Shown: positions 1 through 16,300 of the stretch, piece by piece
Numbering within the stretch: the first letter of the stretch is position 1
Layout of the letters: each line of letters opens with the position of its first letter
Source: Asterias amurensis
Taxonomy: Eukaryota > Echinodermata > Asteroidea > Forcipulatida > Asteriidae
NCBI RefSeq assembly: GCF_032118995.1
Contig: NC_092648.1
Span: 22,906,450 to 22,970,449, forward strand
DNA: 64,000 nucleotides
Direction of reading: 5' to 3'
Translations under genes and position numbers: made by a program
Notes under the pieces: generated by a model
What the model was told of the DNA's origin: nothing
Databases searched by the model: none
What the model saw: only the letters and a program-made list of their open reading frames with translations

Positions 1-4275
<4,275 letters not shown>

Positions 4276-4319
4276 GTCAAAGGTCTAAGAGAAACAATGG
4301 GTTGCCGGAGGACTACAGG
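4276..4319 (+). CDS. TP53BP2: ASPP exon: linker after the ubiquitin-like domain
   Basis: Acceptor ttttgcag and donor AGG|gtaagc. Two bases complete a split codon, then [14 protein letters not shown]. This resembles the vertebrate ASPP2 segment around SLKRNGVKVPGEYR, which lies between the ubiquitin-like domain and the coiled coil. It ends in phase 0, which fits the phase-0 exon at 21500 after a 17.2-kb intron. The exon is short, so the call rests on that local similarity plus phase. Confidence 0.7.
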
Positions 4320-7300
4320 GTAAGCCCCCTTTCTTTTCTTACAATGGAATGGCTTTTTATTTATTATTTAAAGTGTAAATATTTGTTCATTTGTTTTCAA
4401 GAATGTGATTGCACACTGCTAAAAATGGTATTCTTGAAACAAGAAAAACATCTTATTTTAAGAAAATTATTCTTGTGTCACTCCCTAGAAAATATTTTCT
4501 AGGGAGTGACACAAGAAGATTTTCTCAAAATAAAGATGTTTTTCTTGTTTCAAGATAACCATTTTTAGCAGTGCAGTAGCATTGTATCTGGTGAAACTGA
4601 AAGTTCTCTGCAGTTTGTATTCGGTTATGATGTTGCAAAGTTATGTAACAAAATTCCAAAATAGGATTGAGGTTTTGATAACTTTGTGTACTATTTGTAA
4701 AGTTGTCTCATATGCCATTCGCTGTATGTAGGATGTAACCAGGGAGGAAGGAGGGAGGTTTCTAAATGTGGTATCTATGATTTTAAAAGAACTATGCAAT
4801 GGGGTGTAGGGTTAACCTTAAATGCAATATATGCGCAATGTAGCAGGTTGTGTTGTTTCCGAGCAGTTACAGAGCCACTGGACTCAAGCACTGATGTTTC
4901 TAAACAGCAGAGTGTGGGTTCAAGTCCCGGTCATGGCACTTGTGTACTTAACCATGCTTCAGATGCGACATGTTTAGCCCTGTATTAGGATTGGTAGTGC
5001 TTGTAATGTAAGAGATTCCAAAAACACTCATCATGGAAGAGTAGCGGGGCTAATTCCCTGTGTTTCTGGTTCACACCTTTGTTCAGAAATACAGATTTCC
5101 TCAGGCTTGCAACCTGCAGTGATTGAAGTCACTTATGAGGCATCCTTGGTTTCATGAGCAGAAAAAAAGGAATACATTGCACACAGATATTAGTACACGT
5201 GAATGTTGTGTTTGTATCTAGGTACATTTATAAATACATTTAACTGAGCATGTACAATGAACGCACATGTACATGTCATGCATGTACAATTGTCAGCTGT
5301 AGCAATGTAGTTCTGGTGTGTATGTACATGTACATGTACAAGGACAGTCTCCTTGTTCATGTATCTTGTAACCATATACAAATATACATTAATGCTTTAC
5401 TCACAAAGAAGACAACATTTACTTAGTAAAGTGATTCAAGACCAGTGGAATTAATATTCAATCAGTGATTACCTGCACAATTTATTACCAATTACCAATA
5501 CCAGTGGACGTAATTGTGTGTGACGTGTACGTACATCTTGTGTTGATATGCATGGGCACCGTTCATGATATTCTTCTGGGGAAATAAACGTAATGAGTGA
5601 GTGCCATTGTACATCAGTACCCACCCACTTAGTGACTCATTGGACAGGCATTGGAGGGCAGTCCTCCTCCTTAAAGCCATCTAGCCACTCTACCTCTAAC
5701 CATAAAGCTAGGACTCTAACTCATCAAAGCTGGATTTATACTGGAGATACCAGGGCTTATATTTAAACCAAGAACGGTAAGGTATGTGTATTATGTGTGC
5801 AATTGAGATTGCCAGTGTGTTTGCTATTACCCGCTATATGTATTAATTGAAGGGAGGGCAAGTTTGACTGACTGACATGGGGGTTGCAACCACCTACGCA
5901 CATACGTTTGTCATGTATACACAAGCAGTTGGTCGCTGACTCTATGGTACTGAACACACAAACACCACTGGAAGCATAGAGAAAGGACACCACTCCGAGT
6001 CAGAACCTTTGTGCAAAACCATGCTACCAAACTGACAGTTAAAATCAGTTGAGACACTGTGCATTAGCATTTCTGTAGCAGTTACAAACACTGTGATAGT
6101 TTATGTTCGTGGTTGCTTCTTGTGACTTTCTGAATTTATTGAATGCTTTTCACAAGCACATGTAAAGACTTCATCGATACAACATAAACATTTACTGGAG
6201 ATGAAGTACATGTTGTTTCACAGCCGAGGGAACAGAAGTGCATCTTTATGTTTACAGTTTGGAAGTCAGTGGCGATGGTACTGTGGCTCCAGTGACCACC
6301 CTTCCAGTTGATTAAGTTTTTACCATATTTTTTTCATCAATCTGAGGGTACTATTATGTGTCTGTCTGACTCCATGGGATTCGGAGCTCCTTGTTCATGA
6401 ATACTTTGGGCACTGCAGTGCATTTCAGCAATTCTGAGCCTTCATGACTGGTGCAGTTTATATTCACTCTCTGCTGGTAAATGTACATGTAGTATAGTCA
6501 CCTTCAGCCGAGGTGTCATCCAAACCATCCTTCAGTGGTTCCTACATCATGACTGACGTAGTAAGCAGCCTATAAATAATCCTCTCATTGTCCTGTATGT
6601 GGATACCCAAGGCCGCTGGATATTATTAAATGTTGGTATCTTATTGGGGAGTATGGATACAGAGTTGCAGTATACAGCTGTACAATCAGCAGACATGTTC
6701 CCACAGCAGGATCACTACAAGGTAGGAGTTGGTTTAATTGGCTTTTGCATATAAATATAAATTATATTGGCGGCGGTGGTTCTTGGGGTTGGGGTGGTGG
6801 GAAATTGTGTCAAGTCATCAAAATACTCTACTGTTAGCACTTTAGGCTATAAATCAAATTAGACAAAATACATTAGGCCTTACCCCTACCATCATGCAGG
6901 CTGGCAATTTAAATTTTGTTTTTACACTTTATATTTTGAGTACCTTAATTGATCTTCCAGACATGACTAACTCCAAAGTGTTTTGCCATATAAGTCTCTT
7001 GGTGAGCCTTGGTTCGAGGAGTTGTGCATTCATGTCTATTTAGGGCCCAATAATCTAAGCACAATTAAATTATGCTTACAATTTGTGGCTGGTATCTTGT
7101 TCATTTTCGCTAGCAGCAGATTATTTGACAATAATTTCTACTTTAAAAACCAGCTCTATGAATTTTTTGCCCAGGTTTTTTTAGAGCATGTTATCAAAGA
7201 AAAGATAACTGTGAGTTTGTTAAAAAAAGTCATCAGAATAGGTACTCTGATTTTTGAGAAGACAGAAGGGATTTGAATTTTTCCTGATACAGGGTGCCCT

Positions 7301-10300
7301 TTATTATAGGAAAAAAACTACCTTGCCCTTACAAAAACTGAGTACCAGCCTTGCATGGTGTAGTAAGTACATAAAAACTGAACAGGTTTATTGGACATAA
7401 CTACTGAGAAGAACTTTGTGGGTTGACTTGAGGTTTATGGTTGCGGCTACGGCTACAACTGTTGCTAAGGGTGTTACTATGGTTATCCAATACTCCAAGG
7501 CATGATGACGTTGAAATCTAGCCATAGCCGTTTCTGTAGCTGCCAATTAGGACACAGCTTACATACATGTTTAGTAAACTTCCTTCTATTGATATTTCAA
7601 ACAGTAGACTCTTCTGGTCTTCAAGAGAATCAAATGATTCAACCTTTTCAGTTCTGGCAAATATATTGCTTTGCCTCACCCAAAGGAACTCATTTTTAGA
7701 AGCAGTCTTGTAACATCCTCCTAGTTCTTGTACATGTACAAATACAATGTATTAGGCTTACATGCTCACAAATCGCAAGACAATTGTTTAATTATCATGA
7801 AGACAATTTGTATGCACTACTACTTTTTGTTCAAGGCCTCATTTGCTAGTGTCCTCATTTGAGATTCATAAATTGTGAGTGAACCACTCACAGTATCCAA
7901 CAAAAAAAAGTTACTTGTACGTGTGGAGTTTACCTACATTGTGCACAGAAGTCCAACCATCTCATTCTCCTACGCTGCAGGGTTTTAGTCAATAACAAGA
8001 AAAGAAGTAGACCAGAAGAAAAAAAAAGCTCCTTGATAGATTGAAATGCTGTGAAATTCATTTCCGTGTTCAGCAGACAACATTTCCAAAAAACCCAAGA
8101 CGGCTTGATTTATACACTTCCTACTTGAGGAATTACACACAGCTTAGCTGACCCACCCCCCCATTCATAGTGTCCTCACACTCTACAGGTTACTTCATCA
8201 ATCATTCATGTCTCCATTTTATGACAGTTGTAAAGCTCTCCAGTTTGACCTACCTTGCAGTCAGCCTGTGGTTTTTTCCCCCATTGTAGGCCGATCAATT
8301 CTGATCAATGCTGGACCATGGCTGAACTTATTCCTGTTCATCATTCATAATGAAACAGGGTGGGGGGGCTCTAAGAATGTTAATCCCCGGTTACTTGGCT
8401 AGTGCTACATGGACTTACGCACTTGTTGCGTAAAATAGTGCAGGGCAACAAATCAATCTCATGGTTAGACTTTTACTCCATGTGAATTTAAAGTCCGGCT
8501 AGACTGGCATGTGGGCACAGTTTTATGTTAATCAGTATTTTCAAACTGATGATACTGCAATTTTCTACGGTTTGACACTTTGTCACAGACACCCATCATG
8601 CATACAGGAGGACACACACGTTGTACTTTAGGAACTATGTGTCACACAGATACAGTTGAAGCTGTTGAAAGGTACTGTTGGTTTTCTCCAGATTATGCTA
8701 ATAAATAATCAACTAAAGATTTTGTTGTTCATATGATGATGCTGCAACTTTCTTGAGTTTTGACACTTTGTCACAGACACCAAATCCACCCACCATGTAT
8801 GTACATGTACATGTATGTGTACATGAGGACACACCTAATGTACTTTGAGGAAGTGCAAATATATTTAAAGCCATTGAAAAAAATTGTTAGTTTCTCCTGA
8901 TTATTATGCTAATAAATAACCAACTGAAGACTTTGGATATTGCCCATATAATTGCTTCGGAATGTGACACTGAAGTCATGGCCAACTTCCTTGACTAAGT
9001 TGTGACTGGCATGATCATAATAGTACATTGCTCATTCTCCAAAATATGTTGACACCCAAATCAGGGCCGGCTAACTTCCATAACTTTTATTGAGTGGCAC
9101 TATTGTATCTGGGCCAGACAGCGCCAGGAGTTTGGTGTGTGCTGTGATGAATGCAGATGACCTCATCTATTGTAAAAAGTCATAATGGCTTATCCTACCT
9201 TTAGTGAATAAGGGCACATTCTTTGGTTGACTGTAATAAAAGATAATAAATACAAGCGTGAGTATGAAATGACATCCAGCCGAGCAGTATTCAGTTTGTG
9301 AACGATTGTGTGTGGAGGCTTTTTAAACTTGAGCGTCGGTTGAAGGATTTAACCATACTTTGTACATGGAATACTAGACGATTGTAAGCGGTAACAACTT
9401 TTGGTAGTACATTCCAGAGTTGTTCTATGGGGCTTCTGTGAGAGTACCGGCTTCCTGGTAAGCTGTCTTTGTGTGGTAGAGAAGTTGTCTTTGGTTGGAA
9501 ACATTTTGTTGTAATGTTGGTTTCTCTTTATTCTGGCTCATATATTCATGATTTTTTGGAACTTTAAATTATCTGCACAGCGTAAATCATTTCACCAAGT
9601 TAATGATTTGCGTGCATTTGACTTGAGTGCACACCATGTTTGTGCCATCAGCATTGTGAACAGCACATTTGAATCAAGTGAAGAAAAGTTATCGCCAAAG
9701 TTTTCAGTCTATTAAGTTAGCTAGCCTGACATATAATCTGCAGTGTAACCATTTGTTACATTATTTTTTATTAGGCCTGCTTGCTTGCTTGCTTATATTT
9801 ACAATAGTGTCATATAAAAAGAAATGCCTAGCCGACAAGTGCAACTAGTGCGAATTTAACCATCTTTTGCTTGGGAAAATCAACAATGTTTGGTTTTTAA
9901 AATAGTGATGACTAGTATAGTAGTCTCAACTATTGGTAGCGTGACTAGTCGGGTAGTGAATTTCACTCACCGCCTAGGCCTACATGATAAGAGTTTTACA
10001 CCCAACAATCAGTTTTCTGTTCAGTAAAAGCTATCTTGAAAAAAATATACTTGTATAAAAAGGTAAACATTAAATACTGGTGATTATTTACTCTGTGACA
10101 ACAAAACCTTGGCCCCTCTGGCCAGTGACTACATTGCAGTCAGAGTTTTAAATACTTTTTAAACAAGAAGTGAAAAAGAAACCAAAAGTCAATAAACCAT
10201 AAACTAGCTCCAGAAGAATGAGTTAATTGTGTTCCACGTGTTGTCGTGGTTTCTCTCAAGTTTACTCTGAATCCAGGAATTGGTTTTTGTTCTCACAATC

Positions 10301-13300
10301 AGTCAATGAAACAACCAGAAACAAAACCACAATAGGGCCCACTCTAAAAAGAGTTCACTCCCTGACCTTTTGTTCCGTGTTAGTAGTCGTTCAAGAATTT
10401 GCAGCAAAAACAATGTGAGGTTGAGTATGTGCTTCTGCCCTAGCAGTGGTGGGAACAAACTATTAATGTTGTCACATACCAGAGTTCTGTTTGCCAATCA
10501 ATGTCAACCGCAAAATGATTTACTTTATGTGTTACATTGAAGTTGTGGGAGCACCATAGTGTAAATAATCGGTCTTGAGGAGGGATGCGTTTCTGAGAAG
10601 AAGCAGTGGGTTAACCATGGGTGTCTTATTCATACATGGAGCTCCATGGTTCATGCAAGTGTTTTACAAATCTGCAATGGGGTACTTTTGAGGACACAAG
10701 GTGGCAGCAGTCTTACCAGGTTAATTATACAGTGAAAAATTACCTGGTTTGTATGTTCACCCAGCGTCCTGTTTCTCTCAATGCATATGAATAGATGCCT
10801 CGCACATTTTTATGCATAAAGAACAGGTATCGTCCAATGAGCTGACTACTTTTGCTCGAGTGCGCAGTGATTAACCATGTAATGACCAATTCAACAGAAA
10901 AAGTGTAACCAATGTTGGCCAGTCACTTTTTCACACAAAACCAATCTGATGAAGTTCATACTTCATCACACTCCAGAATGCATTCGTTCCCTGCTGAAAC
11001 TTTTACCTGATCAACACCACTGTGTTTTTTTTTGTTTACGTTAAAGACATATTTTTTTCCCCTCTGAAAATGATTTGCCAAGGTTGCAGGGTTGGGACGT
11101 GATTTATTATGATAATGGGGGGTACTGGCCATGGGGTTCCCCATTAGCGGGTTAGTGCAGGGTGATTATCCGGCTTATTTTATGACAGGGGCAAGAGGAT
11201 TGAAAGTTAGCACCTGGGTAGTACAGGAGAAGTAATGGATTATTATGTCAGTAATGGGGTGAATTTGGGGTTCGTTTTGCGCTGCTCAGTTCAGTGACTT
11301 CAGCTTCAGTTCTATAATTAAACTGAATATTTTTATAAGAGAAAAAAAGAATAAAAAAAGAAGAATAAATGTGTTAAATATTTTCCACATTAAAAAGTGT
11401 ACAATGGAAATTAAAATGATATGTACACATCTGTGTATAAACAAACGATGCTTATTAAAGTAATTAAATCACCATTTTTACTGTTTTTCCCCCATAAACA
11501 ACCAGTGTTCTCCCTTGACAGTAATCTGGTGGCCAAATGCCAGAAATACAACAGCGAAGGACCTGTCAAAATTCTTTTCAACCAGTCCAGCTGGCTAGTT
11601 TAAAACTGTAATCAAATAATGTTCATATTGCTTCAAACTACAAGTCCCACAGTGAAAGGGAACCTTAAAACACGGCAAGCTGACTGGTCCCCCTGGCTAG
11701 TTACTGACAAATTGAGGCCAAACCCTGACAAGTACATGACTCGACATAATATTGAAATTTAAATTTTTTGAACTTTCAGTGTACATGTGTACATCAGTGT
11801 TCTCCCTATCACTGGTCCACTGGCCAAAATAATAGTTAAAACACCCGAGGACCAGCCAAACTTCACTCTAAGTGTCTATTTAAGTGTTGAATAACACCCA
11901 TATTAAATGTAAATTGTGGACTAGTGAAACTGTTTGACAAGTGAAATGCTAGTGGATTGCTGGCAAGTTAAACCCTGTGGGTATGTACATGCATGGAAAT
12001 AAATAATGCTGGTTCAGATTGGAGCAGAGTTTGACTATCACACGCTCCATGTAGAGCATGCACCCTTCGTGATTTTTGTTTAAATTCTTTTAAATTCATG
12101 ACGCTGAAAAACTCTTTTAAGTTTCCTATCATGCTTGCCTTAGGATGGATCCATAACAGGGTTGTTTATCCAAATTCCAGACATATTTTGTATAAATACA
12201 ACTTGATATGGCCTTCAACTGGGAAACTGATAAGGGAAGAGCATACCCGTAGAAACCCTAGAAAACAATTGGCAAGAAACCAAGTTGTTTGGTACTTCTT
12301 GGATACTTTTTTGATGCAATGTACACAGAGTGTATACTCAATGGTAATGTACAGTACATGCGATGTTATTGTTCAAGTTTTGTTAGCATTCATAATACAA
12401 CTTAATGTACATCCATTAACTGTAGCATGTGGGAAAGACAAGGAACCTAACAGTGCACTGTACAAGTTGTACTAGTAATTTGTAAGTTATGTTACTGCCC
12501 TCTTTAGGTCATGATCTTTCAAGAAGTGAAAAATGAGATTTATTATGAAAGCAAGATAATTCCCTTGCTGTTGTCTGGCATATGTTGTACATGTGGAAAC
12601 CATAGGGTTAATTTTAAGGGTCAGAACTAAGGGGTCAGGTGCAACAAAAGTAGCAGGAAAGATGCCAAAAGGTATACACAGCGTCCACCTGCACAGGTGC
12701 CAAGAATTGTAAGAGATGGATGATGTTTGATTTACAGTACCAGAGGGATCATTGCACCTGAATAGGTTTTTTTTTTTTTTTTTTTTGGGGGGGGGGGTGC
12801 ATAACACATGTGTACTGGGCTTATCAACCTGTCCTAGCTTCTTGTTTCATGTACCAGGTTTCAGTTTCATAGAGCTAAAAATGTTGATTAAAAGTTTCTG
12901 GCACCCTCATACAAAAATCATGATAAAATAGGGAGACTGCCACTATAGATGCTCAGTTGGTAGGACGCTGGGCATGTCAATCCAAGGGTCCAATGGTCAG
13001 GGGTCTAGTCAATTTTGTTTTGTTTAACCCCAAATCAGTTGAAATCTTTGCTTAGCAATTATTAGCAGGATACTTTGCAGGTCTATGAAATTGGCCAGTG
13101 TAGAGCTTGTCTTGTGTGTAAGTTGCATGGGTGTAAGTTGTATGGGTTCTGATTCCCATATACAATGTATGTATAGCCCTTTTCACACTACAGAGCCATT
13201 TCCCGGGAAATAAACTCACGGGAAAATCCCGGGAGTTTTTAACCCCACCGCCACCCCAGCAACCGTTCTCACTATCCCAATTTGGTAACTCCCAGGAGTA

Positions 13301-16300
13301 CTATTTCCTAGGAATATGCACAGTCGTTTCACACTTACGATCAAGCCCCAGGAAATGTGGTAAACAGGTCAGCCCATGCGGAAGTTACAATGTTTGTGGA
13401 CGGAAGTCCGTTCCCACAATGCCACGCGGCCGCCTGCAAAATCCTTGCCACATGCGACCCAAAATGGCTGCACTTTAATTTTGTATTTGCATGTTGTTAT
13501 ACCAATATATTGTGTGATTACGGCGGAGAAGAAGTCTTGCAGTTCGGGGAAGACGTCGCTGGCGTCTTGTCAGGAGAAGACGATTGCTGTGACAGTGTTT
13601 TAAAGACATGCGGAATAACAATCGGATGGAATTTGTCGTGCGATTGACGGGTTTCATGGCACTTGCTGGAAGTATTTATTGGTCAAAGGTCAATCTGGTC
13701 TACCATGAAGAGCGGCCACTGGTGGGAGCAAGTTGCTATTAGAAAAAGCGAAAGGGAGCTTTCCATCTGCGACAGCTTTTTTTTCTTTTGAGAACTGTAA
13801 TTGAATGGACTTTTGTGTCCGTGTTTTACCCAGAGGTTTTGTGTTGGCGTTCATCTCAATTTTTACCTGTTCACACTATAGTTATTTCCCGGGAAATTCC
13901 CGGGAACTTTTGGTTGATCTGTTCACACTACAAAAATACTCCCGGGAATTTCCCGGGAAATGACGTTTTCCCAGGAAATAATTAACCCTGCTCAGGGGCA
14001 GGGTTAAGGGAATCAACCCTGGGGTAAGGCCTAGAAATTTTCTGAATGGCATTTTCGAAGGATTGCATAATAATGTCCACGATGTTAGGGCCAAGATAGT
14101 TAAAGGTTTTATAGAAAAAAGTACCGCATAGTCGATTTTGCACAATCTGACAATAGCAGTAGAAAGAAAAACAAGCATTCTTCCCTTCCAACATCAACAG
14201 TGCTGTTTTCCCATCGTGCAAAGAAAGAACACGGAATAGGCTTTAGCCCTATATTGGCTAGCATTTTTTCATGGCTTCATAAAGACTTTTAAATGTATGT
14301 TTCTTCAAAAAAAAAAAAATGTTTCTGCAGGAGAACACTTATGCAATAGAAAATATTTAGGCCTTGAAAAACAAAACTATTATCATACCGACCTATAGTC
14401 TTTTTTCCCAAGGTTTTCAGTTTTTATCTGCAATGGGCAGGGGTCCGTTAATATCCAGCTTCAGGCAGAAAACTTTCCCGTTTCTTGTAGTCCTATATGC
14501 CCATCTAGCTGTTTTTGGACTGCATCGTCGGCCAAAAATGCAACCAGTTTCAAAATTTCATCATCACTCCATCGGTCACTTCTACCCATCGTAAGAAATT
14601 GAGCAACAGATTGAACTAAAATATTTACTGTCAGGTGGTAGACAGCAATGTCGATCGAAGAACTCAAATCTGACTCTGGACAACAAAAGTCCATCAACGC
14701 CCAAGTATACATGCATTAAGAAATACCATACACACATGGCGTGTGTACGAGAAGGAAGCTTGTTCACGCCAACTATTTATTCTATTCCTATTCCATTCAC
14801 GTGGTCAATTTTTTCAGTTCATATATTTATTTGTAAATTACAGATGTAATTCACTTTTATTTTCGTACCTAAACGTAAACACTTTCAGAAGGAGAAAACA
14901 AAAAAGGGCTATTGTTACCACGCGAATTATTTGGCGCGCTATTTTTGACGTCTGTGACCTTTCGATATTAATGACATCTCAACACAGTAGAAGCAAAAGG
15001 TGGGGTAAGTTAAACCCGCTTTCGTTCCCACTAGCTGCTTCCCCGGGGTTAACTCCTTTAACCCTACCCCTTAACTGGGTAAATTATTTCCCGGGAAAAT
15101 GTTATTTCCCGGGAAATGTTTTGTAGTGTGAACGGATCGACTAACATTTCCCGGGAATTTCCCGGTAAAATACCTGTAGTGTGAAAAGGGCTTAAATGTG
15201 TGAAGATGCTAATGTATATAGATCATGTGGCATGAATCCTCAGCCTCTAGAGTTGTGTTTAATACTCGCACCTACACTCAGTGATGCAGAAGAAATCTGT
15301 CTGGCATCTTCTGAGACATCTTGATCTGATTGCATCTGAGCGGGACATCTTGTACAGGTGTGCGTAGCGAGTACACATACCCAGAGACATTGCGAACTAG
15401 TTTTAAGTGATCAATATTTTGTTTGTGTCAAGGTGTACATGTGCAGGAATTAACCATCAGGCTGCGAAATAAACCACATGTGCTTTTGCTGCGGTGCCCT
15501 TTGCAAAGTTCCAAAACAAATGTAAGTTTTAGGGCCCCTTACCAGAGGAAAATTGCTGTGCCCCTTCAAGAACGAAATATATAAAGGCCTGAATCCTTGA
15601 TATCAAATTCTTTATTCTCAGTATTACTGATATTTTTCCCAAGATGGTGTTTTGTACTGCACCTAGAATCGAAAGTCATAACTTTGTAATGTGTGTTTAA
15701 TATCATTTTGCTCAATAAGTTTTAGACTTCCTGGCTGATTGATTTTTCTCTGAGACTGTTGCAATATTAACATCGATTTGGTATTTTTCTTTATTTTTAA
15801 AAAGGAGTCCTTTGTAGAAAATTATTATTATTATTATTTTTTAAAGACAAAATCCAACAATGTATGTAACTTTATATGAGAATTTCAGTTCAAAGTAAAA
15901 TTGAGGTTAAATAATCCCCATAGGATAGCCATGCATTACTCCATCTGATCTCTCATTGGATTTTGCCCTAAAAGTCTATTACAAAAATTCCTTTATTCAT
16001 TCATGCTGGGATTGGACTCTTGGATTTTTCTTACTCCGAGTAAAGACCGAGCAGAAACTTTGAAAAAATTGATGCTGGCATGAAGATTACATGGCGCTGA
16101 CAGACGCAAAAAGCTCTGGAGCCGTCTTGAGTTACCGAGTCATAATATACGGCCACTCACTGACTTATAGACTCGTAAGACGTTTTTTAGCGCCGACGCC
16201 TTATTTCTTCACGACGCCTGTGCAATACTTTGCAGGGAAAAGCAATCTTGCTTCCTGTTTTAATCAATATATCTACTGTGGCAGTCTTTTGTGAAGGCAT

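Noticed and set aside
14461..14767. A working transposase gene inside the 2-kb element
   Set aside because: Only a Myb/SANT-like fragment remains, ended by a stop. No DDE nuclease motifs were found.
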